From Megamonas sp. UBA1796 (lineage in GTDB: Bacteria; Bacillota; Negativicutes; Selenomonadales; Selenomonadaceae), in assembly GCA_002319795.1 (NCBI GenBank), contig DCFU01000031.1, forward strand, positions 98,700 to 162,699: DNA of 64,000 nt, in the 5' to 3' direction. Within the stretch, counting starts at the first letter, position 1. Each line of letters starts with the position of its first letter. Below the pieces are notes generated by a model. It worked only from the letters and a program-made list of their open reading frames with translations. It was not told the DNA's origin and did not search any database. The translations under genes and the position numbers were made by a program. This document shows, piece after piece, positions 8,711 to 17,663 of this stretch.

Positions 8711-11617
8711 TTGAACGGACCCTATTTGGTTGCACCGACAGCAACAAGCATAGTTATAGCCTGGGAACTGGAGAATCCGGTAAAGACAGAACTTTTTTAT
8801 GGAACGGGAAACCAATGGGAACGGCGTTTTACAGCCGTTTGCAGTAGAGGCATTCCCTGGAAAGAAAATAAAGAAGGAAGTTGTCTGTACCAGGTGCTTT
8901 TGCAGAATTTACAGCCGGCTACGCTCTATAAGTATAAGATTTGTGGAGTGGATGGCACAAGTGTGCAAGGTTCCTTTCAGACATTGCAGACAAAAACGAA
9001 AGAAATTCATTTAGTAACGTTGAGTGATTCGCATGCATTTCATACAAGTGCGGCATTCACAGCATTTGTTTTACAAAACAGGCCGGATTTTATCATTCAT
9101 TCCGGTGATATTTCTCAGGGCACGGGTTATCAGAAGGAACAGTATGAAAAATACTGGTTTCAGCGTTGTCCAGAACTGTTGCGCCAGATACCGGTCATAT
9201 ACACGGATGGAAATCATGACGATGGGCCGTTTTTTGGCGAATATTTTACGAAGGTGCAGTCCGAGGTATATGCGTCATCTCCGAATGGCCGGGATTGTTC
9301 GTTTTTATACGGCAATGCCTGTTTTATTTTCGTTAACAGCAATGCCTGGGGTTTGGCAGAGATGAATGCGGTAAATTCTGGTCTGCCTGTAGCAGAAGAA
9401 ATTCTACAGGATATTCATTGTTCACTGGCCTGGCTGGAGGCAACCCTGCAGTCAGAGGCTGTGAAAAGGATGAAGTGGAAAATTGTCGTGATGCATCATC
9501 CTTATACGGATGCCTTTGCCAATAAAAGAGTTGTGGATATTGTTGAAGCGAATAACGTGAACCTTGTATTGAGCGGACATTTGCATTTTTATCAAAAAGC
9601 GGTTTCTGTCCGGCCTGAAATCGGGGCCGGAATTTTATATATTACACAGGGGAGCGCACAGGATCCAGCGGGTGCGGTAGATTATGGGGACAGCGATAGC
9701 CGGATTTTAGCAGAATATCCGGAGATCGTGGCCACTGGGAAAAACGTTTTTCATACCTTGGATATTACGGACGAAAAGCTGGTAAGCCGGGCTTATGGAA
9801 TACATACTTCCAGCGGACAGCCATTTCTCGTAGACGAAACTGTACTTGTGCTGCAAAAACCACAGATCGTTTTAAGTGAGGCGTATATCGGAACTTATAA
9901 TGAAGAAATCGGGCGAATAAGCTTCCGGGTCAGAGCTGCAAATAAGGGACGGGGTCTCGCACAGGTCGTTGTACCTGTGGAAGAAAACGGTTTGGAAAAA
10001 AACATAAATCTTTTCGGTATGATTGGAAAAGAACGTGTTGTTGTCCTGGATGCAGATGAGGAAAAGACGGTAGCAGGCACCATAAAGCTTTTGACTCCGG
10101 GAGAAAATAGAATACGCATTGCGAATGCCAGAACATCTGTCTGTGTGCCTGAACCAGCAGCAAATTTCCTGCTGGAGCATATGGAGGTTCGGACTGAGGA
10201 AGAAAATGCGTCGGATATCGTTTATGCCCAGGTAGAAATAACGAATCTGCGTAAAGAGCATATAAGCGCTTCTGTACCCATGTATATCGATGGAAATAAT
10301 ATCATAACGAAGCGGATCGGACTTTTGCCTGACGAATGCAAGGCGGTTGGTTTCATGCATCGTTTTGGCAAGGGAGGCCTGCACAGGATTGCTATCGGGA
10401 ATCTTCCTTCGCAGATCATTGAGATTCCGGGTGCTTTGCGCGGGGTGCCGCAGGTGAGAGATTTATCCGGGCGGGGCAATCATGGCTGGATTCGCGGGAC
10501 ACCCAGAGTCATACCTTCGCTGGATGATACCGTGTCTTTGTCGCTCGATGGATATGGCGATTATATTGAAATTCCTGACAGCAGCAGTTTAACGGCGATG
10601 AAGAAGGGGCTCACAGGCATGGTATGGGCGAATCAGGAACGATTGGCCGGGGCTGGAGAAAAAGATCATAATCCTATGATGGTCAAGGGGCCGTCCGTTG
10701 GCTGGGGACCAAACTATTTATTCCGTATGATTGTCAGGGATAATGGGGCTGCCGGCTGGGGTGTTTGTTGCGATACGAATGAATATTCCTTTGTCGGAGG
10801 GAGGGCACATATTGGCCGCTGGGCACAATATATGCTGTCATTTGATCCACATAGCAGTGCGAAAGCTTATATAAATAATAAGCAGGTTGGCGAAGCCGCG
10901 GGAATTCTTCCGCGGGAACTGCGTTACTGGGACGGATATCCGATTTTTGTAGGGTATGCGTATATGGGACATATCATCAAGGAAATAAAGCGTACAAAAT
11001 ATTTCACGCATTTTCCGGGAAAGATTCAGCAGGTCAGAGTATATTCGACGGCTCTTTCCCAAGAGGAAAACAAATATATATATGAACATCCGGGTGAACG
11101 GGGCCCGGGCGCAGAAAATATGCTGGTTTGGCTGGATTTCAAGGACATTGTTACAGAGGGGATACATAAAACGGAGTGGCGCTGCCCTGTCGGAAGAAGA
11201 CCGTTGTATAAAGCCGAAAAACAGTGCTGGTCCTTTAAGGAACTTATGGCTGAGGCCGCAATTCCCGGTGAAACTTCTATATTTATGCGGTTAGAATTGT
11301 CGGATGATGGAGAAAAAATAAAATCTGCCAAGGAAATAGTTCTGCGGCATGGACAGCAGAAAATTTCTTTGCAAGGTATGCCTGAAGCACAGTATGCCAG
11401 GATAACAACGCGTTTTCATAGCATAGCAGGAGAACAGGGAACTTTTACGCCGGAACTTAAGCTGTACCGTCTTATGGCTATGCGTGAGCAGAAGGCTGCA
11501 TATTTGGAATGGGCAACGAAAACAGCGTGGGAACAGGGCAGCTTTACAGGGGCTGTCGGCTTCGAACCTTTGGGCCGGACCAGAATAATAGAAGGATATA
11601 CGGATGTACTTCATTAA
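8711..11617 (+). CDS. Large metallophosphoesterase with LamG-like domain (paralogue 1)
   Basis: 968 residues without a signal peptide, so apparently cytoplasmic. The start is TTG at 8711, behind a GGGGGGAAG ribosome site. Residues about 1-95 form a fibronectin-like N-domain as in purple acid phosphatases (SIVIAWELENP). Residues about 100-320 are a calcineurin-type phosphoesterase with all metal ligands: D106/H108 in LSDSH, D133 in GDIS, N168/H169/D170 in GNHD, H262/H263 in MHHPY and H290/H292 in GHLH. From about 583 to 800 a LamG/concanavalin-like domain begins at DLSGRGNHG (VSLSLDGYGDYIEIP). A further 150 residues end the protein. A close paralogue of equal design lies at 12430. Hydrolysis of a phosphate ester is predicted; inositol phosphates are inferred from the neighbours. 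Confidence 0.85.
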   Translation: MNGPYLVAPTATSIVIAWELENPVKTELFYGTGNQWERRFTAVCSRGIPWKENKEGSCLYQVLLQNLQPATLYKYKICGVDGTSVQGSFQTLQTKTKEIHLVTLSDSHAFHTSAAFTAFVLQNRPDFIIHSGDISQGTGYQKEQYEKYWFQRCPELLRQIPVIYTDGNHDDGPFFGEYFTKVQSEVYASSPNGRDCSFLYGNACFIFVNSNAWGLAEMNAVNSGLPVAEEILQDIHCSLAWLEATLQSEAVKRMKWKIVVMHHPYTDAFANKRVVDIVEANNVNLVLSGHLHFYQKAVSVRPEIGAGILYITQGSAQDPAGAVDYGDSDSRILAEYPEIVATGKNVFHTLDITDEKLVSRAYGIHTSSGQPFLVDETVLVLQKPQIVLSEAYIGTYNEEIGRISFRVRAANKGRGLAQVVVPVEENGLEKNINLFGMIGKERVVVLDADEEKTVAGTIKLLTPGENRIRIANARTSVCVPEPAANFLLEHMEVRTEEENASDIVYAQVEITNLRKEHISASVPMYIDGNNIITKRIGLLPDECKAVGFMHRFGKGGLHRIAIGNLPSQIIEIPGALRGVPQVRDLSGRGNHGWIRGTPRVIPSLDDTVSLSLDGYGDYIEIPDSSSLTAMKKGLTGMVWANQERLAGAGEKDHNPMMVKGPSVGWGPNYLFRMIVRDNGAAGWGVCCDTNEYSFVGGRAHIGRWAQYMLSFDPHSSAKAYINNKQVGEAAGILPRELRYWDGYPIFVGYAYMGHIIKEIKRTKYFTHFPGKIQQVRVYSTALSQEENKYIYEHPGERGPGAENMLVWLDFKDIVTEGIHKTEWRCPVGRRPLYKAEKQCWSFKELMAEAAIPGETSIFMRLELSDDGEKIKSAKEIVLRHGQQKISLQGMPEAQYARITTRFHSIAGEQGTFTPELKLYRLMAMREQKAAYLEWATKTAWEQGSFTGAVGFEPLGRTRIIEGYTDVLH

Positions 11618-11674
11618 AGTCAGTTCAAAAAGTGCATAATGGAGTAAATAAAGATAGATATGGGAGGTAAGATT

Positions 11675-12391
11675 ATGAAGATTGCAGCAGATTTACATAC
11701 GCATACTTTGCTTTGTCGTCATGCTTATAGTACAGTGACAGAGGTGATAAAAGCAGCTTCAGAGAAAGGGCTTGAGGGTGTAGGGCTTACGGAGCATGGC
11801 CCGGGCTACCCAGGCAGCGTCGGCTGGGCATATTTCAATACTTACAGAGATATACCGCGTGAGATGTTCGGTATAAAGGTTTTTTGCGGTGCCGAGGCAA
11901 ATTTTATGGATCTTGCGGGGAATCTTGACTTTACGGCGGAACAGCTGTCCAAACTGGATATTGTCATTGCAAGCTGCCATAAGGAGTGTTCGCCTATTGG
12001 CAGCAGAGAAGAGATAACCGCCATGCTCATAGCGGCTATGCAGAATCCTTATGTCGATATTATAGGACATCCGGATAATCCGATTTACCCGGTGGATGCA
12101 GATGCTATTGCTGAAGAAGCCGCTCGCTGTAACAAGGCCTTGGAGATAAACAACAGTTCACCTGCAGCACGGCCGGGCAGTGAGGAAATCTGCCGGGATA
12201 TCATCCGGGCAGCGAAGCGTCACGGTACACTTCTGAGTGTCGGGTCGGATGCCCATTATCATTTGGTGGTGGGAAAATTTGACTATTCCCTGGGGCTTCT
12301 TGAGGAGCTTGGTTTTCCGGCAGAACGCGTGGTCAATTCATCAATGGAAAGGCTGCAGGGATTTTTGGCTGCTCATCATACGAAACAGTGA
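11675..12391 (+). CDS. PHP-domain phosphoesterase (YcdX-like)
   Basis: 238 residues. The ATG at 11675 follows GGGAGGT at 11662-11668. The PHP metal ligands are visible in order: HTHT near residue 8, H16, TEHG near 42, the GAE of KVFCGAEANF, ASCHKE, IGHPDNP and GSDAHYH near the C-terminus. PHP proteins of the YcdX type use a trinuclear metal centre to hydrolyse small phosphate esters, as histidinol phosphatase does. The gene sits between the two large metallophosphoesterases and is probably co-transcribed with them, so a shared phosphorylated substrate is likely. A second, related PHP protein is encoded at 29660-30367 beside an acyl-CoA synthetase. Confidence 0.85.
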   Translation: MKIAADLHTHTLLCRHAYSTVTEVIKAASEKGLEGVGLTEHGPGYPGSVGWAYFNTYRDIPREMFGIKVFCGAEANFMDLAGNLDFTAEQLSKLDIVIASCHKECSPIGSREEITAMLIAAMQNPYVDIIGHPDNPIYPVDADAIAEEAARCNKALEINNSSPAARPGSEEICRDIIRAAKRHGTLLSVGSDAHYHLVVGKFDYSLGLLEELGFPAERVVNSSMERLQGFLAAHHTKQ

Positions 12392-12429
12392 TATTCAGTA
12401 TAGATTCGAAAAAGTTAGGCGGGAGAAAA

Positions 12430-15351
12430 ATGGGCAGTAAATATTATATAGTCAGCGGGCCATATTTATTGGACCCGGCAAGTTCACGGATTACGATTGC
12501 CTGGGAGATGGCAGCAGCAGGCAACCTGCATCTTTTTTATAATGTAGAAGGAACGGCAAAGCAGCAGGAGGCTCTGGTTCAATATGATGCGGAACCACCC
12601 TGCAGAGAATTCCCAGCGGGGTGTTGTCTTTATACAGCAGTTTTGCAGGAACTGCAGGAAGCAACAAGGTACGAATACCATATTTATCAGGATGATGTGC
12701 TTTTGGAGCAGGCCTCGTTCAGGACACTTGCTAAAGCACCGGAGAAGTTGAAAGTTGTTACGTTGTCTGATTCACATCTTTTTTATACGGATAAGCAATT
12801 TGCTGCTATGCTGGAAACGAAAGAGCCGGATTTTGTCCTGCATGGCGGCGATATATCTTTTGGTACCGGTTACCAGCACGAGCAATACGTGGACAATTGG
12901 TTCAGTAAAATACCAGAAGCCCTGAAAAAAACACCTGTATATTATATTCCGGGCAACCACGATGACGGTCCGTTTTACCGGACATTTTTTGCGAAGCCGC
13001 AGAGTAAGACGGTTCATACGGCAGATAATGGCTATACGTTTTCCTTTGATTACGGCGAAACACATTTTACGCTTGTGGACAGTAATTCCTGGGGATTATT
13101 TGAGATGAATGCCGTAAATTCGGGATTGGAAGCGGATGAGAAAACCAAGGAGCGTATACGCACTACTTTACAATGGGTGGAAAATGATCTTAAAAGTGAG
13201 ACGGCACGCAAAGCAAAATGGCGTGTGCTTATGCTGCATCATCCCTACACGGATGTTTTCAACAACCGCTATATTGTACCGATTGCGGAACGCGGGAATG
13301 TGGACTTGGTGATTGGCGGGCATCTGCATTATTATATAAAAACGGTTTCTATAGACCCTGAAATCGGAGCCAGGACGGTATATATTTGTCAGGGCAGTGC
13401 GCAGGACCCGGAGGCATCGCTCGAGAAAGCAGACGATGATATGAGGCTGCTGAACGAATTTCCGGAGGTCGTTGCGATGGGACGCAACAATTATGGTTTG
13501 CTGGAAATTGATGGAGAGGAACTTTGTTACAGGCTTTATGGCTTTACGGCGGATGGCAGTGAGGAACTGGTCGATACTCTGCGACTCCGGCAGACAGAAC
13601 CGGATGTTGAAGTCAGCGATGTTGAGATAAAAAGGCTGGATAATGTTGGACATGTCGAGATAAATGCTGTGGTCCGAAATCGGGGGAGAAACCTCGCAGC
13701 CATCGCATTACGAGTGCTTGACAATAAGGTGGAACACATTATTAACTTGTTTGGCAATGAAGAGAACAGCCATGTTGTTTTACTCGAGGTTGGTCAGGAA
13801 AAGCACATCACGGCGATGTATCAGGCGGTGACACAAGGGGAACATGAAATACGTATCGGGGAAGTGCATGCAAATATCCTCGTATTCGAGCCAACACAGC
13901 TTTCCTTTGAACATATGAAGCTGTTTGCAGGCAAGGAAACGGAGTCGGATTGTCTGCTGGCAGGCATTGAAGCTACAAATAATCTTGACCGGGAAGTCTT
14001 TGTATCCATTCCGCTGTATATCAACCAACGCATCGCAGAGGCATGCAATGTGTTTTTTCGCGGACATGAAAAAAAATATATCGAATTTCACCATAAGTTT
14101 CAGCAGGGCGGCAGCTATCAGGTCAGTATAGCTGACCAGCTTCCCAAGGAGATAGAAATTGAAGGCGGTATCTGCATTGTACCGCGTATTCAGGATAAAT
14201 CGGGAAACGGGCACTATGCATTGCTGCACGGTACACCGAAAGTTATTCAGCAAGAGGCGCGTGCTGAGGTTTGCCTGGAAAAGTATGGCGATTATATTGA
14301 GATACCGGCAAGCCCGGACCTTATAGCCGAGGATTCCTTCAGCGGTATGGTATGGGCCAAAGTAGAGCGGTTGGCGAAGCCAAACGAGATGGGGCATAAT
14401 CCGCTGATGGTGCGTGGTAAGTCTGTGGGCTGGGGCGCGACCTATTTCATGCGCATGGTCATAGAACGTGCAGGCGGTCTTAAATGGGGCGTTTGCCATG
14501 ATATTACAGAGTATTCCTGGCAGGGTGGGCATATAGCGGCAGGTGAGTGGATGCAGTATGCCATGACCTTTGATAAGGAACGTGGCGGTGACTCTTATTG
14601 CAACAATAAAAATGTAGCGCATGTGTCCGGCATTGAAAAAGAATGCCGACTCCGGCAGTGGGAAAACGAACCGATTTTTGTAGGATATTCGTATATTGGC
14701 CATGTGATTCCTGAAATCGGCAGACCAAAGTATTTTACCCATCTGCCGGCTCGTATAAGCCAGGTGCGTTTTTATAAAACCGGACTGAATGCGGAAGAAA
14801 ATGCGATGATTGGGGATTTTCCGCAAGACAGAGGTCCTCAGGGAGAGAATTTGGCAGTATGGCTGGATTTCCACGATATCCTTACGGTGGGGACACATAC
14901 AACCGAATGGCGTCATCCGGCGGTTTATGATCCGGCCTTCAAGACACAGAAAAAATATTGGCAGTTCAAGCAGCTTAAGACAAAAGCCGTGCTGCCGCTG
15001 CAGGCCGGCTTGAAGGCAACAGTAGAGGTATCTGACGATGGGGCCTCGGCTAAGGGAAGTATAAAAATTGTACTCAAGGATGGGACCAATTATATCGATC
15101 TGACGCCTTTGCCGCCAGCGCAGTATCTGCGTATTATTACGGAGTTTTCTGCGGAAGTGGGAGCGGAAGGAACTTTTGTACCGGAGCTGAAGGAGTATCA
15201 GGTGACAGCTTTCAATGAGACAGACTTTACGGAAATCTTCTGGTCTACCCGGATGGATTGGGAACGAGGGAACTTTGCAGGTGCTGTGGGCTTTGCACCT
15301 ATCGATCGGCTGCGTGATTTTCCGGAGTATACGGATATTATCCATGGATAA
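12430..15351 (+). CDS. Large metallophosphoesterase with LamG-like domain (paralogue 2)
   Basis: 973 residues. The ATG at 12430 has GGCGGGAG just upstream. The domain order is that of the protein at 8711: fibronectin-like N-domain (GPYLLDPASSRITIAWE), phosphoesterase with LSDSH, GGDIS, PGNHDDG, LHHPYTDV and GGHLHYY, then a LamG-like domain from about residue 587 (DKSGNGHYALLHGTP, YGDYIEIPASPDL) and a C-terminal module ending in NFAGAVGFAPIDRLRDFPEY. It too lacks a signal peptide. All metal-binding residues are kept, so both paralogues should be active; the duplication suggests different positional or product specificity. The roughly 970-residue length is far above that of single-domain phosphoesterases, and the role of the LamG part in a cytoplasmic protein is unclear. 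Confidence 0.85.
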   Translation: MGSKYYIVSGPYLLDPASSRITIAWEMAAAGNLHLFYNVEGTAKQQEALVQYDAEPPCREFPAGCCLYTAVLQELQEATRYEYHIYQDDVLLEQASFRTLAKAPEKLKVVTLSDSHLFYTDKQFAAMLETKEPDFVLHGGDISFGTGYQHEQYVDNWFSKIPEALKKTPVYYIPGNHDDGPFYRTFFAKPQSKTVHTADNGYTFSFDYGETHFTLVDSNSWGLFEMNAVNSGLEADEKTKERIRTTLQWVENDLKSETARKAKWRVLMLHHPYTDVFNNRYIVPIAERGNVDLVIGGHLHYYIKTVSIDPEIGARTVYICQGSAQDPEASLEKADDDMRLLNEFPEVVAMGRNNYGLLEIDGEELCYRLYGFTADGSEELVDTLRLRQTEPDVEVSDVEIKRLDNVGHVEINAVVRNRGRNLAAIALRVLDNKVEHIINLFGNEENSHVVLLEVGQEKHITAMYQAVTQGEHEIRIGEVHANILVFEPTQLSFEHMKLFAGKETESDCLLAGIEATNNLDREVFVSIPLYINQRIAEACNVFFRGHEKKYIEFHHKFQQGGSYQVSIADQLPKEIEIEGGICIVPRIQDKSGNGHYALLHGTPKVIQQEARAEVCLEKYGDYIEIPASPDLIAEDSFSGMVWAKVERLAKPNEMGHNPLMVRGKSVGWGATYFMRMVIERAGGLKWGVCHDITEYSWQGGHIAAGEWMQYAMTFDKERGGDSYCNNKNVAHVSGIEKECRLRQWENEPIFVGYSYIGHVIPEIGRPKYFTHLPARISQVRFYKTGLNAEENAMIGDFPQDRGPQGENLAVWLDFHDILTVGTHTTEWRHPAVYDPAFKTQKKYWQFKQLKTKAVLPLQAGLKATVEVSDDGASAKGSIKIVLKDGTNYIDLTPLPPAQYLRIITEFSAEVGAEGTFVPELKEYQVTAFNETDFTEIFWSTRMDWERGNFAGAVGFAPIDRLRDFPEYTDIIHG

Positions 15352-15405
15352 ATTGCGGGAATTGGCTTAAAAAAATAAATTATTTAAGTGAAGGGGTTCG
15401 ATGAG

Positions 15406-16572
15406 ATGGAAAAAGGGTTTTGGAGTAAAAAAATTGCCCGGAGAGATTTTTTTAAGGCATCTGCGGGAGCAGCAGCAGCACTTACGATAAGCTCGATGCT
15501 GCCGGAAAGAGCTTTTGCTGCGGCAAGAGATCTTAAAACCACCCAGATTTCATGGAATGCTTGCCAGAAGCTTACACCGGCAGAAATGGCGAAGCAATCC
15601 GGCATGATGAAACTTGGCTATGATTACCTTTTGGATAAGGCCGATAAGGTAAAGGACCAGAGCATTCGCACCATTGCGCTGGAGGGATTGAAGAGCCCGC
15701 AGCCGAAGATTTTAGAGCTTTTTCCGGATGACTACAGCAAAGGCAGGGTCCGCCAAAAACTTCTGGATGCCGGGTATATCAAGAATGAAAATACGCTCGA
15801 TCAGATTTTTCCGCCGGATAAGGGGGCACATACATGCGTACAGGAGTTTTATGTTTCTCCGGGAAGCGGCTGGGGAAGCCATCATGCCTATCCGACTGGG
15901 TTGGTTACGCATGTAGCCACAGATTTGCAGATTGCGCTGCGTGTATTTGAATGCTATGAGAATATGTATGGCTATGATATGGACAGGGAATTGCTTGTTT
16001 CAGCTATTCTGCTGCATGATAATCAGAAACCCTGGGTGCTGCAGTGGCGGGAAGACAATGCCTGTTTGCCGGAAATCAATATCGCCGGGACTGGCTGTCA
16101 CCATATTATGGAGATTGCAGATGTCATGCATCGCGGCCTTGAGCCAAAGCTGGTTGTTGCGATTGCCTGCTCACATGACCATCCGGGGTGGCCTTCAGAG
16201 GAGGCAAATGTAGTCGATTGGATAAAGGCGGCAGGCATTATTACGGATACGGATCCTATAAAATATGGTCTTTTGGCAACGGATGGAAAGACTTTGCCGC
16301 TGCCGCGTCGCCAGGAGGGATTCCTCGTACATCTTGGAGATCATGATTATGTACTTACCGCACCGGTATCCAAGTGGCTTTCACAAAAGCTCATGGAAGT
16401 ATCTAAGTCGGTGTACCATCTGAGTGATACCGAAATAGGCGGCAAAGCCTTCAATACACTTCGTAATTATCTTTACTCGCAGAAGAGTGATATGCAGCTT
16501 TACCAGATTTGGGTCGATGGCGGTGATAAGGCATTGGTCAAGGCCGTTACGGATATTGTCACTCCGCGATAA
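15406..16572 (+). CDS. Tat-exported HD-domain metalloprotein, function unknown
   Basis: 388 residues counted from the ATG at 15406, which has AAGGGG at 15391-15396. The N-terminus is a twin-arginine signal: ARRDFFKAS at 11-19, a hydrophobic stretch of Ala and Leu, and a likely cut near AFA-A at 37-39. The mature part shows an HD-type ligand series: H159/H160 or H169, the doublet H204-D205 in LLHDNQKPW, H232/H233 in GTGCHHIME, H257 in ACSHDHPGW, and a late acidic site D312/D314 in GDHDYVL. This six-ligand order is that of dinuclear HD proteins, which include phosphohydrolases and also the oxygenases MIOX and PhnZ. Tat export fits a protein folded around metal before transport. Its place before the phytases suggests a role in extracytoplasmic inositol phosphate breakdown. 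Confidence 0.7.
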   Translation: MEKGFWSKKIARRDFFKASAGAAAALTISSMLPERAFAAARDLKTTQISWNACQKLTPAEMAKQSGMMKLGYDYLLDKADKVKDQSIRTIALEGLKSPQPKILELFPDDYSKGRVRQKLLDAGYIKNENTLDQIFPPDKGAHTCVQEFYVSPGSGWGSHHAYPTGLVTHVATDLQIALRVFECYENMYGYDMDRELLVSAILLHDNQKPWVLQWREDNACLPEINIAGTGCHHIMEIADVMHRGLEPKLVVAIACSHDHPGWPSEEANVVDWIKAAGIITDTDPIKYGLLATDGKTLPLPRRQEGFLVHLGDHDYVLTAPVSKWLSQKLMEVSKSVYHLSDTEIGGKAFNTLRNYLYSQKSDMQLYQIWVDGGDKALVKAVTDIVTPR

Positions 16573-16577
16573 GATAA

Positions 16578-16637
16578 GGCAGCGGATACCGCTGGAATCT
16601 GCTGCCTGAATGTCTTGGTGACGCCTGCTTTGCAGGC
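16578..16637 (+). other. Intercistronic stem-loops upstream of phytase
   Basis: Two hairpins lie between the HD gene and the first phytase: GGCAGC at 16578-16583 pairs with GCTGCC at 16601-16606, and GCCTGC pairs with GCAGGC at 16623-16637. Neither has a U-tract, so they look more like mRNA-stabilising or processing structures than terminators. Confidence 0.45.
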
Positions 16638-16681
16638 GCTAGAGGCCTGAATTAAATTTTATGAAAAAGAAGGGATATACC

Positions 16682-17629
16682 GTGTATAGATGGAATAAAA
16701 ATATAGCAGCTTTTCTTGTCGGAATATTCATTTGCTGCGGTACAGCTTTTGCGGCAGAACCGGAAGCAGGCGTGCAGATATTAAAATATGACCGTCCAGC
16801 CGATGCGGCCACGATGCCAGCAAATTTTCGCACCGCTCAAAGCCCATATGGTGAGACACTACCGGATGGGAGCGTGCCTTCGCGTGCAGGTTTGGAAAAG
16901 CTGCGTATGTCAGGCAGCAGTTTTTTCGCCAAGAGTGAAGGCAAGGAAATGCTGAAACAAATTCCGGCAGACAAGAAAGACATCATCGTACTTGATTTGC
17001 GGAATGAGTCGCATGGGTATATCAATGATAATGGCGTGAGCTGGTACAGCCGCTATAAGACCTTTAACAAAGGGCTGAATGCGGAGAACGTGGACAAGCG
17101 GGAAAAGGCTCTTTTAAAGGATGTGTTGGGAAAGACGGTCCCGATTGCCACGCTTGCGGGAGATAAGTCTGTCAGTTCAGTGACACAGGTCAGGGCAGAC
17201 TCGGTTATGACGGAAAAGGAATTTATAGAGTCGCTGGGCCTTAAATATTATCGTATACCGGTTATGGATTATACAGCACCAACGAATGAAAATATTGACC
17301 AATTTTTGCGCTTTTATAAAAAATTGCCGAAAAATGCCTGGATACATGCGCATTGTGAAGCAGGCGAGGGCCGCACGACAGTTTTCCTCTCTTTGCTGGA
17401 TATGCTGCAAAATGCCGATAAGCTTAGTTATGATGAAATCATGACGCGCGAGCATTTCCTGGGGGGACAGGATGTACGCACTTCGGCGGCAACAGCAAAG
17501 GATGCTTATAAGAAAGAAAACTACCCGAAGAGGGCATTGTTCACACAGCATTTTTATGACTATGTGCAGGCCAATCCGACACTTCGCATGAGTTGGAGCG
17601 AATGGGCGGCTGCGCAGCATTATGAATAA
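16682..17629 (+). CDS. Secreted protein-tyrosine-phosphatase-like phytase
   Basis: A PTP-like inositol polyphosphatase related to Selenomonas PhyA. I prefer GTG at 16682, because AGAAGGGA lies about 7 bases upstream; an ATG at 16661 would add seven residues and has no clear ribosome site. A signal peptide ends near GTAFAA. Numbered from the ATG at 16661, the PTP loop is HCEAGEGRTT at 231-240, with Cys232 as nucleophile and Arg238 binding phosphate. The general-acid loop is VMDYTAP, with Asp203, instead of the usual TDHxWP. The family removes phosphates from phytate outside the cytoplasm. The C-terminal half keeps other family blocks, such as FYKKLPKNAWIHAHC and QHFYDYVQANP. The altered acid loop and the Glu at loop position 6 hint at a changed substrate preference. 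Confidence 0.9.
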   Translation: MYRWNKNIAAFLVGIFICCGTAFAAEPEAGVQILKYDRPADAATMPANFRTAQSPYGETLPDGSVPSRAGLEKLRMSGSSFFAKSEGKEMLKQIPADKKDIIVLDLRNESHGYINDNGVSWYSRYKTFNKGLNAENVDKREKALLKDVLGKTVPIATLAGDKSVSSVTQVRADSVMTEKEFIESLGLKYYRIPVMDYTAPTNENIDQFLRFYKKLPKNAWIHAHCEAGEGRTTVFLSLLDMLQNADKLSYDEIMTREHFLGGQDVRTSAATAKDAYKKENYPKRALFTQHFYDYVQANPTLRMSWSEWAAAQHYE

Positions 17630-17663
17630 GTAGATACGGAAGCATTATGAGGGAGAGATAGCC

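Noticed and set aside
13780..15345. A long open frame (about 520 codons) on the minus strand opposite the second metallophosphoesterase
   Set aside because: It lies fully antisense to a gene with clear domains and has no recognisable motif or ribosome site; it is a by-product of the codon use of the real gene. The same holds for the long minus-strand frame at 901-1947.
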